Assembly: GCF_002995785.1 (NCBI RefSeq)
Contig: NZ_PVXO01000034.1
Location: 1-64,000, forward strand
Reading direction: 5' to 3'
Length of the DNA: 64,000 bases
From: Clostridium liquoris
GTDB lineage: Bacteria; Bacillota; Clostridia; Clostridiales; Clostridiaceae
The first letter of the stretch is position 1; every line of letters begins with the position of its first letter. The position numbers and the translations under genes were made by a program. Positions 45,542 to 55,255 of the stretch are shown piece by piece. Under the pieces are notes generated by a model. The model was not told the origin of the DNA. It saw only the letters and a program-made list of their open reading frames with translations, and made no database searches.

Positions 45542-47533
45542 TTAATATATCAATGCTATAAATAATATAAGTAACACTATTCCGAAGATATAAACAGAAT
45601 AAGTAATGCTATTTATTCTATAGCCAACTTTATTAATCTTTTCGTTTAAACTTATAGTTATTTTTTCTTTATCAATGCTTTTTCTATTGATATTCACATC
45701 ATCAATTTTTTCTCTTATCTTATATGATAGTTTATTGTTAATTGATATTTGCTTTTTACCAAAAGTTTCAGCATAGTCACCCATGAAATCAATACTTCTA
45801 ATTAGTCCCTTATCAAATATTCTTAGTACAAAACTAATACATTTAAATAAAAATTTAAATGTTGGTATATATATTTTTTTCTCCAAACTAAACCAATTTA
45901 AAGCTATATTTTCATACCACCAATTATTGTCGGAACCCTTTCTCAATATTTTTCTTATAAAACCCATGTAAAGTACTACGCCTAATACTATAGATGTAAA
46001 TGAAGATTTTATATTTTCTAAAGTATAGAAATGAATGTCTATTCCACTATGTACATTAAAAGGAATTACCGCCTTATCTAAAATTGGTATTATACTTTTA
46101 GGAATAATACCTATAAATACTACTAAAATAGCTAGAATAATCATTGGTAATCCGATTCTATGCTTGTTTATAATATTTTGCTTAACAATAAGATTATCAT
46201 TTTTCTCTACAAATACTGCAACAAATATTTTCAAAAGATAAGCTGTTGTAAATCCACTACTTATAACAAAAATTATTTCTCCTAAGGTTAGCCAAAATCC
46301 CCCATATATCTGAGTAGCTTCTGCTAAAGCATGATGAAGCATATTTTTACTAATAAACCCATTAAATCCTGGCATGCCTATGATACCACATAGTGCTATT
46401 AAAAATATTGCTTTTAATAGCTTTTTATTTATGCCAAAACCACCTATGCAATTTATACTTAATTCATGCAACACCATATAAATTTCGCCAGCAATCAAAA
46501 ATAACAACACTTTAAAAATTACATGGTTTATTATGTGATATAGTGTGCCATACAATGCTATTGCCTTATGTTCACCTAATATTCCCATAAGTCCAATACC
46601 AACTATGATGTATCCCATTTGACTCATACTGCTGTAAGCCAAAATCCTCTTGATGTTTCTTTGAAACATAGCTAAAAGTCCACCTATAAACATAGTCATA
46701 AAGCCTAAAACTAAAAGAGCAATAGCCACATTTTTATCTCCTGGGACTACTATTTGAGCGGTTACCATAATACCGAATATTCCAGTTTTTAATAGTATAC
46801 CTGACAGTATTGCACTGGCCGGTGCTGGTGCTGCTGGATGAGCCTTAGGTAGCCAAACATGAAGAGGAAACATACCTGCTTTTATGCCAAAACCAAACAT
46901 TATTAATCCAGATATTAAATATTTAATATCTCCTATACCTTCAATGGCTACTCTTAACTTAGTAATTTCTAAGGTTTGGGTATAATCATATAATAGAAAT
47001 AAACCCATTAGGAGAACTAATCCCCCTAACACCGCCATAATTATATAGGTCTCTCCTGCCTCATGTGAATATTTATCTTCATCATGTACTATTAAAGGAT
47101 AGGAGGTTAAAGACATAATTTCGAAAAACGCAAATAAGTTTAAAAAATTCTCAGAAATAAATATACCTATAGTGCTCCAATAGGTAAGCATAAAAAATAG
47201 ATAATATCTGTTTCTATTTTTATAACTTATTAAATATTCAGTGGAATATATAGTAACTAAAAACCATATAAAAGTAGTCAGCCACACAAAAATATATCTA
47301 AACATATCCATCTTTAATTGAAGACCTACTCCCATAATATAAGGTATATTTAAATCTATTCTTTCCTTACTTACGACTGGAAACAAGGCACAGGTAAGTA
47401 GAAATACATACCCAGTGATGGCTACATTGAATAAATCTCTATATTTTTCATTTACCATTCCCATTATAAATCCTATAAAGGTTCCCAATAGAGGTAATAT
47501 CAAAATTAGTAACAATATTAGATGGGCATTCAA
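45542..47533 (-). CDS. Mrp/complex I-type proton-conducting subunit, MrpA/NuoL-like
   Basis: 663 residues with about 15 membrane helices. The proton_antipo_M core has the TM5 Glu in FEIMSLTSYPLIV and the broken-helix/Lys region FGIKAGMFPLHVWLPKAHP. A long amphipathic C-terminal helix and one further helix (YSVYIFGIVLLILFIALIY) follow, as in NuoL. It lacks the MrpA C-terminal domains, which are separate genes here (51277-51791). TTG start at 47533 after GAAGGTG. Last gene of the operon. Confidence 0.87.
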   Translation of the reverse strand: MNAHLILLLILILPLLGTFIGFIMGMVNEKYRDLFNVAITGYVFLLTCALFPVVSKERIDLNIPYIMGVGLQLKMDMFRYIFVWLTTFIWFLVTIYSTEYLISYKNRNRYYLFFMLTYWSTIGIFISENFLNLFAFFEIMSLTSYPLIVHDEDKYSHEAGETYIIMAVLGGLVLLMGLFLLYDYTQTLEITKLRVAIEGIGDIKYLISGLIMFGFGIKAGMFPLHVWLPKAHPAAPAPASAILSGILLKTGIFGIMVTAQIVVPGDKNVAIALLVLGFMTMFIGGLLAMFQRNIKRILAYSSMSQMGYIIVGIGLMGILGEHKAIALYGTLYHIINHVIFKVLLFLIAGEIYMVLHELSINCIGGFGINKKLLKAIFLIALCGIIGMPGFNGFISKNMLHHALAEATQIYGGFWLTLGEIIFVISSGFTTAYLLKIFVAVFVEKNDNLIVKQNIINKHRIGLPMIILAILVVFIGIIPKSIIPILDKAVIPFNVHSGIDIHFYTLENIKSSFTSIVLGVVLYMGFIRKILRKGSDNNWWYENIALNWFSLEKKIYIPTFKFLFKCISFVLRIFDKGLIRSIDFMGDYAETFGKKQISINNKLSYKIREKIDDVNINRKSIDKEKITISLNEKINKVGYRINSITYSVYIFGIVLLILFIALIY

Positions 47534-47551
47534 TAAAATTCACCTTCTCTC

Positions 47552-49003
47552 TTATATTAGTTCATTAGCTATTTCCCGTACAAACACCAATATAGGATTT
47601 GGAAATAATCCTAATAATACAGTTATCATAGTTATGCATACTATAGGAATAACCATTTTTTTAGGTGCTTCCTTTTTCAATAAAATAACATTATCTCCTT
47701 TTTTAAAGAAAGCTTCTGTAATCACAGGTAAAAGGTACATTGCAGTAAGTAATGCACTCAATAAAAGAATAGCTGGGAAAACAGCTTTACCATCTATAAG
47801 TCCTCCTAAAGCTAAATTCCATTTACTTACAAAACCATTAGTAGGAGGTATTCCTATTAATGATATGGAAGAAATGGTAAAGCACCACATAGTAATAGGC
47901 ATTTGTCTTCCTATTCCTGCAATTTGTCCTATTTCTGTCTTTCCAGTGGTATACATAATAGCCCCCGTACAAAAGAATAGGGTTATTTTTATTACAGCAT
48001 GGTTTATAAGATGCAGCATTCCCCCCACAAGGGAACTTTCATTTAGTAAAATTATTCCAAGTAAAATATATCCCAACTGGCTTATGGTAGAGTAAGCCAG
48101 CCTTTTTTTCAAATTTTCTTGATGCAGTGCTAAAAAGGATCCCATAAGTATTGATATCACAATTAATACTGTTAGATATCCAGCACTATGAGTTTTCCTT
48201 ATAACCTCTGCTCCGAATATATAATAAGTAATTCTAATTAAGGCAAATGCCCCAGATTTTACTACAGCTACAGCATGTAAAAGTGAACTTACTGGAGTTG
48301 GTGCCACCATTGCCTGTGGTAACCAAGCATGAAAAGGTACAAGAGCTGCTTTGACACCAAAGCCAATAAACATAACTAAATAACTTAGTGATATTAAATA
48401 GATATTTGAATCAGAAACATTATTTAATATTCCTTTAGGTACAAAAGTTAAATTATTGGTTAAACTAAATAAAATAATCATCCCAAATAGTACTAAAGTA
48501 GCTCCTCCAAAGGAATATATTAAATACTTTTTGCCGCTTTCTAAAGCCTCTTTGCTTCCCGAATGAATAACTAAAGGAAATGTAGCTAAGGTTAAAAATT
48601 CATAAAATAAATATAAAGTAATTAAATTTCCTGAAAAAGCTATACCTAAAGTTATTCCTAATGTAGCTATAAAGTATGAAAAAAATCTATCTTCCTTTCC
48701 TTCATGTTTCATATACTCCATGGAATAAATAGTAGTAAACACCCAAAGAATTGAAACTAAACTGGAAAAGAAAATGCTCAATTTATCGATTTTAAAGTAT
48801 ATATCTAAAAATTCATTAATTTTAAGTAGATGCAGCTTTCCTCCTGGCATATGATGAGATAAGTAAACTACAAAAACTAAGTTTAAAATAACCGAAACTG
48901 CCGCAAACACATTTCTTTTTTTCTCTTGAAATTTAGCTACTGCTATAGTTATGGCAGCTAAGAAAGGAAACAATATGGGTAGTATTATCAATAAATTCTT
49001 CAA
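47552..49003 (-). CDS. Mrp/complex I-type antiporter subunit, MrpD-like (copy 2)
   Basis: 483 residues, about 14 helices. Key features: FLFYEFLTLATFPLVIH (TM5 Glu) and FGVKAALVPFHAWLPQAMVAPTPV (TM7 Lys and loop). TTG start at 49003, eight bases after GGAGG. Flanked by two related antiporter subunits in the same direction, 12 and 18 bases away. Second of three such subunits in this operon. Confidence 0.88.
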   Translation of the reverse strand: MKNLLIILPILFPFLAAITIAVAKFQEKKRNVFAAVSVILNLVFVVYLSHHMPGGKLHLLKINEFLDIYFKIDKLSIFFSSLVSILWVFTTIYSMEYMKHEGKEDRFFSYFIATLGITLGIAFSGNLITLYLFYEFLTLATFPLVIHSGSKEALESGKKYLIYSFGGATLVLFGMIILFSLTNNLTFVPKGILNNVSDSNIYLISLSYLVMFIGFGVKAALVPFHAWLPQAMVAPTPVSSLLHAVAVVKSGAFALIRITYYIFGAEVIRKTHSAGYLTVLIVISILMGSFLALHQENLKKRLAYSTISQLGYILLGIILLNESSLVGGMLHLINHAVIKITLFFCTGAIMYTTGKTEIGQIAGIGRQMPITMWCFTISSISLIGIPPTNGFVSKWNLALGGLIDGKAVFPAILLLSALLTAMYLLPVITEAFFKKGDNVILLKKEAPKKMVIPIVCITMITVLLGLFPNPILVFVREIANELI

Positions 49004-49015
49004 AATATAATCCTC

Positions 49016-50485
49016 CTATACTAGTCCTGTCTTAATCAAATTTATTATGCTCTGTGAGTCTATGCCAATGTATATCATAGCTATGACTAAAATAATTATT
49101 GGTAATAACTCTTTTAAAGATTTGCTTTTACTTTTATAAATCTTTCCTCTCAAATTTTCCTCTCCGAAAAAGCCATTAATGGATACTGGAAAATAGTATA
49201 CTGCATTTAACAAACTGCTTGCCAGTATTACAGCAATTAATAAGGTCTTATTTGCTTCTATGCTGCCTAAAGCTAAATACCACTTGCTGACAAATCCCGG
49301 TAACAATGGTATGCCTATCATAGATAGTGATGCTATAAAAAACAATCCAAGAGTATATGGCATTTCCTTACCTACACCTTTTAACTCATCTAAGTTCTTA
49401 TGTCCTGTACCTTGTATAATAGCTCCAGTACATAAGAACAAGGCTGCCTTAGTAACCGCATGTCCAATAATATGAAATATGGACATAATAATTCCTAATT
49501 CTGTACCAAGACCTATAGCAAAGAAAATATATCCCATTTGTGCTACAGTAGAGTATGCAATAACCCTTTTTAAATTCTTTTGAAATATTGCGAAAATAGA
49601 ACCAAGTATCATTCCAAGACATCCTAATACAAGTATTATGTTCAATATTGGAAAGTTTCTAATTATTTCTATTCCGAAAACTCTATAAAGAACCTTTATC
49701 AAAAATAAAATATACCCTTTTAAAACCAAGGATGATAATATAGCACTAGAGGTGGTTGGTGCATTAGAATGAGCATCTGGCAGCCAGGTGTGGAGCGGAA
49801 ACATAGCACTCTTTACTCCTAAGCCTACTGTAAATAGCCCTAAAGTTATGAGAATGGTTCTTGGATAATGTATATAATTTTTTACTAATTCATTATGAAT
49901 ATATGTCATATTCAAATGTCCAGTTATAGAATATAGAAATGCAATTCCCATAAGAACTAATCCTGATCCTAGGCAGCTCATGATTAAGTATTTCATTCCT
50001 GCTTTTATATTTTCCTTTTTATCCTTTACCACTACAATACCACAGGAAGCAAGGTTTCCTATTTCAATAAATACAAATACATTAAACATATCATTTGAAA
50101 ACACAATACCTAGTAGAGAAGCAATAAGTATATTCACTAGAAGATAATAAAGTGGTATCTTGTCCTCCCTTATATCAAAGTGTATATTGTAAATAGAATT
50201 CCAAATAACCATAATAGCTACAAAGGTAAATAATATTCCCATTATACATTCCACTGTTCCTACATGAAACTCTATACCAAAGGGTGCATTAAAATGTCCA
50301 ACCCTATAGAAATAGTCTCCAGTTTTCAAAACTCTATTTAGTGTAGCTAAATACATGACAAAGCTTACAATAAAAGATATTATACATATACCCTTAACCA
50401 AATTACTTTTCTTAAGTAAAGGCATTATACTTGCAGTGATAAATAAAAGCAGTACCGTTAAAAGTGGAAAACTATCAATCAGCAA
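49016..50485 (-). CDS. mrpD: Mrp-type antiporter subunit D
   Basis: 489 residues, about 14 helices. NVFVFIEIGNLASCGIVVV carries the TM5 Glu; LGVKSAMFPLHTWLPDAHSNAPTT carries the TM7 Lys. Follows mrpC by five bases, as in standard mrpCD. TTG start at 50485 after AAGGAGAG. Confidence 0.9.
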   Translation of the reverse strand: MLIDSFPLLTVLLLFITASIMPLLKKSNLVKGICIISFIVSFVMYLATLNRVLKTGDYFYRVGHFNAPFGIEFHVGTVECIMGILFTFVAIMVIWNSIYNIHFDIREDKIPLYYLLVNILIASLLGIVFSNDMFNVFVFIEIGNLASCGIVVVKDKKENIKAGMKYLIMSCLGSGLVLMGIAFLYSITGHLNMTYIHNELVKNYIHYPRTILITLGLFTVGLGVKSAMFPLHTWLPDAHSNAPTTSSAILSSLVLKGYILFLIKVLYRVFGIEIIRNFPILNIILVLGCLGMILGSIFAIFQKNLKRVIAYSTVAQMGYIFFAIGLGTELGIIMSIFHIIGHAVTKAALFLCTGAIIQGTGHKNLDELKGVGKEMPYTLGLFFIASLSMIGIPLLPGFVSKWYLALGSIEANKTLLIAVILASSLLNAVYYFPVSINGFFGEENLRGKIYKSKSKSLKELLPIIILVIAMIYIGIDSQSIINLIKTGLV

Positions 50486-50490
50486 ATTTA

Positions 50491-50850
50491 TTACTCTCCT
50501 TTATTTAAAATTTTATCTAACTCCACTGTTCCATATTTCTCATATATTTTTACAGTTAAAGCTAAGGCAAAGGCAGTAGTACTTACTGCTACAACTATAC
50601 CTGTAAGCATAAGTGAGGTTGGTATTGGATTTATATATCCTTCCACACCTTTAAAATTTCCAGATATAATAGGAGCTTCTTTCCCCTGTATGTAACCCTT
50701 TGCAATAAAAAATAGGAATACAGCGGTATCCATTATATTCATACCTATAATTTTTTTTATTAAATTATTGTTTAACAATAAAGTCATAAAACCAATTCCA
50801 AATAAAATTATTGCTCCAGTTTCGTAATAATTAGTTAAGAGTTTTTCCAT
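50491..50850 (-). CDS. mrpC: Mrp-type antiporter subunit C (NuoK-like)
   Basis: 119 residues with three helices. IIGMNIMDTAVFLFFIAKG and PTSLMLTGIVVAVSTTAFALAL match MrpC/NuoK, including the helix that carries the family's polar residues. Two bases after mrpB. Confidence 0.9.
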   Translation of the reverse strand: MEKLLTNYYETGAIILFGIGFMTLLLNNNLIKKIIGMNIMDTAVFLFFIAKGYIQGKEAPIISGNFKGVEGYINPIPTSLMLTGIVVAVSTTAFALALTVKIYEKYGTVELDKILNKGE

Positions 50851-50852
50851 AA

Positions 50853-51272
50853 TTATATTTCTCCTTCATCAAATAAACTGTAAAAAAAGTACATGGTAAT
50901 ACATACTACAGCTCCTACTACAATGTTTAATGGCAGTAAAAAACCTCCACTTAGAATTTTACCTGGAGTGCCCAAAGGCGGCGATGGCCAGTTTAAATGA
51001 CTTCCACCTGATACAAAACTATAGCCCTTCATAGTTCCATAGGCTAGTAGCCCAAAGGAAACTATTTTCATTAATCTTCTATAACTAAATTTCATTGAAG
51101 CCTTCTCTTTACCGTATACTATTCTATACAATATAAAACTTGCCCCTATTATGGTTCCTCCAGCAAATCCTCCACCAGGGCTTAAATGTCCATGAAATAT
51201 AACATAAACTCCGAATACTTGTATTAAAGGTATTATTACCTTTGCTACTTCCTCTAATATTTCGTTCTTCAT
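50853..51272 (-). CDS. mrpB: Mrp-type antiporter subunit B (MnhB)
   Basis: 139 residues, four helices. FHGHLSPGGGFAGGTIIGAS is the MnhB hallmark. Starts five bases after the preceding small gene's stop; ATG at 51272 after AAAGGAG. Confidence 0.92.
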   Translation of the reverse strand: MKNEILEEVAKVIIPLIQVFGVYVIFHGHLSPGGGFAGGTIIGASFILYRIVYGKEKASMKFSYRRLMKIVSFGLLAYGTMKGYSFVSGGSHLNWPSPPLGTPGKILSGGFLLPLNIVVGAVVCITMYFFYSLFDEGEI

Positions 51273-51276
51273 ATAA

Positions 51277-51555
51277 TCACTCCTTTACCTCTTTTTTAAA
51301 AACTATTAACACTACCACTGCGGAGGTAAATAATACGCTAGACTCTATAAAGGTATCAAAGGCTCTGTAATCTAATATTACTCCTGTAATAATATTAGTA
51401 GCACCTGTATCCTTTACTGCATTTTCTATATAGTATTTTGAAACTTCATTGTGAGTTGGAGTATCCTCTTTACCAAAGGTAGGCAGCTCCGCCACTCCAA
51501 GAAGCAATATGAAAGTTATTCCAAGAGTAACTATGACAGCTATCACTTTCTTCAT
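51277..51555 (-). CDS. MbhE-like membrane subunit (MrpA C-terminal domain homologue)
   Basis: 92 residues with two helices flanking an extracytoplasmic loop. KYYIENAVKDTGATNIITGVILDYRAFDT matches the MbhE/last MrpA segment (NVVNVILVDFRGFDT type). Overlaps the 79-residue gene by four bases. Confidence 0.85.
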   Translation of the reverse strand: MKKVIAVIVTLGITFILLLGVAELPTFGKEDTPTHNEVSKYYIENAVKDTGATNIITGVILDYRAFDTFIESSVLFTSAVVVLIVFKKEVKE

Positions 51556-51791
51556 CTTTTTACCCCTCTAATTCTTTTTAAAGTCACAATAAATAACACT
51601 GTAGTTATGCCTGCCCCAACTGCGGCCTCGGTAATGGCAAGATCTGGTGCATTGAGCTGCTGCCATAATATTGCCATTATTAAACTATAAACCATAAAAA
51701 CTATAATAGCTCCCAATAAACTTTTCATAGAGGATACAATAATTGATGAAAAAATTAAAAATATTAACATTATTACACTAAATGTTTTCAT
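51552..51791 (-). CDS. MbhD/DUF4040-like subunit (MrpA C-terminal domain homologue)
   Basis: 79 residues, three helices. WQQLNAPDLAITEAAVGAGITTVLF is the DUF4040/MbhD signature, also found in the C-terminal part of MrpA. Overlaps mrpG by 14 bases and the MbhE-like gene by four, indicating tight coupling. Confidence 0.88.
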   Translation of the reverse strand: MKTFSVIMLIFLIFSSIIVSSMKSLLGAIIVFMVYSLIMAILWQQLNAPDLAITEAAVGAGITTVLFIVTLKRIRGVKR

Positions 51792-52095
51792 CTTTATTTA
51801 TTCCCGCCCCTTCATCTAATGTTCTTAAATATTCCGCTTTTCCAATTAAATGTGTAGCTGTTGGATTAGTTATCCATATAAAAATTAAAACAAGTATTAA
51901 TTTTAAGGCTGTCCAATTAAAGCCATTGAAAATTATCAATCCCATTAGGCTTAGTAATGCTCCAAGAGTATCGCATTTAGCCGCACTGTGTATCCTAGTA
52001 AAAACATCTGGGAATCTTAATATTCCAAGGGTTCCTACCATAAAGAAGAAAAGCCCTCCAAATATAAATATTCCTGCTATAATAGTTTTAATCAT
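51778..52095 (-). CDS. mrpG: Mrp-type antiporter subunit G
   Basis: 105 residues, three helices. GTLGILRFPDVFTRIHSAAKCDTLGA is the MrpG/PhaG signature. ATG at 52095 overlaps mrpF by four bases. Confidence 0.92.
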   Translation of the reverse strand: MIKTIIAGIFIFGGLFFFMVGTLGILRFPDVFTRIHSAAKCDTLGALLSLMGLIIFNGFNWTALKLILVLIFIWITNPTATHLIGKAEYLRTLDEGAGINKDENI

Positions 52096-52361
52096 CTACT
52101 TTTTCCTCCTAAGCTTTCAATGTAATTTGATATCACTACAGATGCAATAAAACTAATTAATGCATATACTAATGCCACATCCACAAAATAGGTTTCATGT
52201 AGAATAAAGGAAACCATTAGTATTAATATTATAGTTTTAGTTCCAATTACATTTATAGCTATAAGCCTGTCTGTAGAACTAGGCCCCTTAATAGCTCTAT
52301 ATATGCAGCCCATAATTGTTAATGATAGAAATATAATTGAAAATACTAGTATCTTAACCAT
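52092..52361 (-). CDS. mrpF: Mrp-type antiporter subunit F
   Basis: 89 residues, three helices. RAIKGPSSTDRLIAINVIGTK matches the MrpF family (R-x2-G-P-S/T-x2-D-R). Overlaps mrpE by eight bases. Confidence 0.92.
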   Translation of the reverse strand: MVKILVFSIIFLSLTIMGCIYRAIKGPSSTDRLIAINVIGTKTIILILMVSFILHETYFVDVALVYALISFIASVVISNYIESLGGKSR

Positions 52362-52836
52362 TTACGCATTCCTCAGCTTTCAACAGTATCTTCTCAAAAT
52401 CCGATTGAATTAAATCCTCTCCATTCTCCTTTTGGAGACAGTGTATGACTAATTTATCTTCCTCCATTAAAAGAGTAAGTGTTCCTGGAGTTAAAGTTAT
52501 TGAGTTTGCCAACACAGTTTTATATAAATGGGATTTGATTTTTGTATCAATAGTGATAATTTGTGGAGATATGTTCATTTTAGGGCTAAGAACTATTTTT
52601 GCTACATGAAAATTTGATTTGAATATTTCTTTTATTAAAATTATGAAATACTGTATAGCACATATTATGGTCTTTCCATTGATTATTCCTTTTTGTTCTT
52701 CATCTATTATCATATCTTTATTAAAATTAAAAATAAAATAACAAAGCAAACTTCCAATTATAGCAGTCTCCATATTTAGGAAACCACATAATATAATCCA
52801 AAACCCAAAATAAAGCGAAATAATCCAATATTTCAT
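52354..52836 (-). CDS. mrpE: Mrp-type antiporter subunit E
   Basis: 160 residues. Two or three N-terminal helices and the MrpE core IKEIFKSNFHVAKIVLSPK, then LANSITLTPGTLTL. First gene of the ten-gene unit; ATG at 52836 follows GGAGGG. The whole set matches a Mrp/Mbh Na+(or H+) antiporter without a hydrogenase module. Confidence 0.92.
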   Translation of the reverse strand: MKYWIISLYFGFWIILCGFLNMETAIIGSLLCYFIFNFNKDMIIDEEQKGIINGKTIICAIQYFIILIKEIFKSNFHVAKIVLSPKMNISPQIITIDTKIKSHLYKTVLANSITLTPGTLTLLMEEDKLVIHCLQKENGEDLIQSDFEKILLKAEECVNG

Positions 52837-52974
52837 GAATAGTACCCTCCTTCCTTCTATTATTTCATGTTATATTATTATATTATCAAATCTTATATAT
52901 CGCCGTCTACATTTTTTTTATTATTTATTCAGTTTTTTAAATTGTTTAAATTGTTTAATATTTAATTTATCAAG

Positions 52975-54057
52975 CTATTGTAATATGCGTTCAATTATTC
53001 CTCCGCCAACCAAAACTTCACCTGAATAAAATACCACTGACTGACCTTTTGTAATAGCTCTATGAGGATTATAAAGCTGAATCTTTACCTTTCCATTTTC
53101 TAATGGTGATATTAAACCCTTGGAAGACCCATTAGAATATCTTACTTTCACATCTACCTCCATAGGGGACAATAGATTATCAAAGGGAATAAAATTTAAA
53201 TCCCTGGAGATAAATTCTTTTTTAAACAACTCCTCATTACCTCCTAGGGTGATTTGATTTTTTTCAGCATCAATTTTTACAACATACATAGTTTTTTTTA
53301 ATGCAATGCCTAAACCTTTTCTTTGACCAATGGTGTAATATACTATTCCTTTATGAGTGCCAAGTACTGTACCACTTTTATCCACGAAGTAACCTTCTTT
53401 TATTTCCTCTCCTATTTCCTTTTTTATAAATCTCCCATGATCATTATCTGGTATAAAACATATATCCTGGCTGTCCTTTTTATTGTATACATTAAGGCCA
53501 ATATCCTTAGCAATGCTTCTTATTTCATTCTTGTTGTATCCTCCACAAGGCATCAAGGTATGCTTTAGCTGAAATTGAGTAAAATTATATAATACATAGC
53601 TTTGGTCTTTTCTTGGATCAACACCTTTTTTTATAATAAATCTTCCCTGTTCATTTTCCTCTATCCTTGCATAATGACCTGTAGCAATATAATCACCACC
53701 TAAATTCATGGCCCTTTTTAAAAAAGAATCAAATTTTATATATTTATTACACGCAATGCAAGGATTAGGGGTTCTTCCTTTCTTATATTCTTCCACAAAG
53801 TTTTTTATGACCTTTTCCTTAAATTCTTCCTTGAAATTCATTACATAAAAAGGAATACCTAATTTATAAGCTACTCTCCTTGCATCATTAACTGAGGATA
53901 ATGAACAGCAGCCCCCTTCTCTTTCCTCATATTCCTCATCACTCTGCCATATTTGCATAGTGACTCCTATTACTTCATAACCCTGTTGTTGTAAAAGATA
54001 AGCTGATACAGAACTATCTACTCCTCCGCTCATGCCTAATACTACTTTCTTTCCCAC
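52975..54057 (-). CDS. mnmA: MnmA, tRNA-specific 2-thiouridylase
   Basis: 360 residues. Makes s2U34 in tRNA for Lys, Glu and Gln using persulfide from the cysteine desulfurase encoded directly upstream. PP-loop GMSGGVDSS near residue 8, catalytic Cys in [12 protein letters not shown] and [14 protein letters not shown] at 54057 is chosen (about six bases after AGGTG); GTG at 54066 is an alternative. Thirty-one bases after nifS. Confidence 0.95.
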   Translation of the reverse strand: MGKKVVLGMSGGVDSSVSAYLLQQQGYEVIGVTMQIWQSDEEYEEREGGCCSLSSVNDARRVAYKLGIPFYVMNFKEEFKEKVIKNFVEEYKKGRTPNPCIACNKYIKFDSFLKRAMNLGGDYIATGHYARIEENEQGRFIIKKGVDPRKDQSYVLYNFTQFQLKHTLMPCGGYNKNEIRSIAKDIGLNVYNKKDSQDICFIPDNDHGRFIKKEIGEEIKEGYFVDKSGTVLGTHKGIVYYTIGQRKGLGIALKKTMYVVKIDAEKNQITLGGNEELFKKEFISRDLNFIPFDNLLSPMEVDVKVRYSNGSSKGLISPLENGKVKIQLYNPHRAITKGQSVVFYSGEVLVGGGIIERILQ

Positions 54058-54087
54058 CTGAATCACCTGCCTTAAAACTTAAATAAA

Positions 54088-55236
54088 CTAATTATTTTTC
54101 CTTATCCTTTCAACTATTTCCTTCAGTTTATCTCCTACAAAATCAATATGTTCTTCCTTAGTTTGTAATCCTAAAGTAAGCCTTATAGAGGATTTAGCTA
54201 AGCTTTTCTCTAAGCCTAAGGCTGTAAGCACATATGAAGGTTCCATGGAGGAAGCTTGGCAGGCACTTCCACTGGAAGCACAAATTCCTTCCCTATCTAA
54301 TAGGAATACCAAATCTTCTCCATATACTCCCTGAAAACAAACATTTACATTATTGGGAAGCCTTTTTCCGCCAACAGGACCATTTACTATAACTCCATCT
54401 ATTTGCAATAGTTTATCTATTAACTTATCTCTTAGATAACTCAGTCTTTTGCTTTCCTCTTCCATAATTTTTATTCCTAATTCCGCAGCCTTACCAAAAC
54501 CCACTATTAGAGGAACATTTTCTGTACCAGCTCTTTTCCCTCTTTCTTGAGCCCCTCCATGAATTAAATTGTGTATTTTAATTCCCTTTTTTATATATAA
54601 GGCTCCTATACCTTTAGGCCCATATATTTTGTGAGCAGACAGGGAAGCCATTTGAATATTCTTATTTCTTACATCTATAGGAATTTTGCAAAAGGCCTGC
54701 ACTGCGTCTGTATGAAATACTATATCTTTTGATTTACATATTTCTCCTATTTCCTCTATAGGCTCTATAGTACCTATTTCATTATTAGCAAATATTATAG
54801 ATACTAATATAGTATTTTCCTTTATAGCTTCTTTTAAATCTTGTATTTTAACAAAGCCTTCCTTATCCACTGGCAGATAGGTTACTTCAAATCCCATGCT
54901 TTCTAAATATCTGCAAGTGTTTAGCACTGCCTCATGTTCTATTTTTGTAGTAATTATATGATTACCCTTATGTTTATTTGCCAAAGCAAATCCTTTTATT
55001 GCCCAATTATCTGCTTCAGATGCACCACTGGTGATATATATTTCCTCAGGGCTGCAATTTATAACCTTGCTTATTCTTTCCTTTGCCAATTCTATTGCCA
55101 TTTTATTTTCCATGGAAATGGAATATTGGGAAGAAGGATTTCCATAGTACTTTGTAAAATATGGCTGCATCTCCTTTAAAACCTCATCTTTAACATAGGT
55201 GGTAGCTGCATGATCCATATATATTATCTTTTCCAT
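54088..55236 (-). CDS. nifS: Cysteine desulfurase, NifS/IscS type
   Basis: 382 residues. Converts cysteine to alanine and an enzyme-bound persulfide for tRNA thiolation and Fe-S clusters. MDHAATTYV near the N-terminus, HTDAVQA (cofactor Asp), SLSAHKIYGPKG (Schiff-base Lys) and GSACQASSMEPS (active Cys in a long loop) are present. ATG at 55236 lies after GGAGAGGG; the upstream extension overlapping cysK is rejected. Confidence 0.94.
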   Translation of the reverse strand: MEKIIYMDHAATTYVKDEVLKEMQPYFTKYYGNPSSQYSISMENKMAIELAKERISKVINCSPEEIYITSGASEADNWAIKGFALANKHKGNHIITTKIEHEAVLNTCRYLESMGFEVTYLPVDKEGFVKIQDLKEAIKENTILVSIIFANNEIGTIEPIEEIGEICKSKDIVFHTDAVQAFCKIPIDVRNKNIQMASLSAHKIYGPKGIGALYIKKGIKIHNLIHGGAQERGKRAGTENVPLIVGFGKAAELGIKIMEEESKRLSYLRDKLIDKLLQIDGVIVNGPVGGKRLPNNVNVCFQGVYGEDLVFLLDREGICASSGSACQASSMEPSYVLTALGLEKSLAKSSIRLTLGLQTKEEHIDFVGDKLKEIVERIRKNN

Positions 55237-55255
55237 AAATCCCTCTCCTTTTTCT

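Noticed and set aside
47415-48095. A 226-codon plus-strand frame across two antiporter genes
   Set aside because: It is antisense to conserved membrane subunits, spans the junction between two real genes and lacks a start context.
52930-52975. TTTAAATTG tandem copies after mnmA
   Set aside because: Only two to three 9-base copies in very AT-rich sequence; probably composition rather than a functional repeat.
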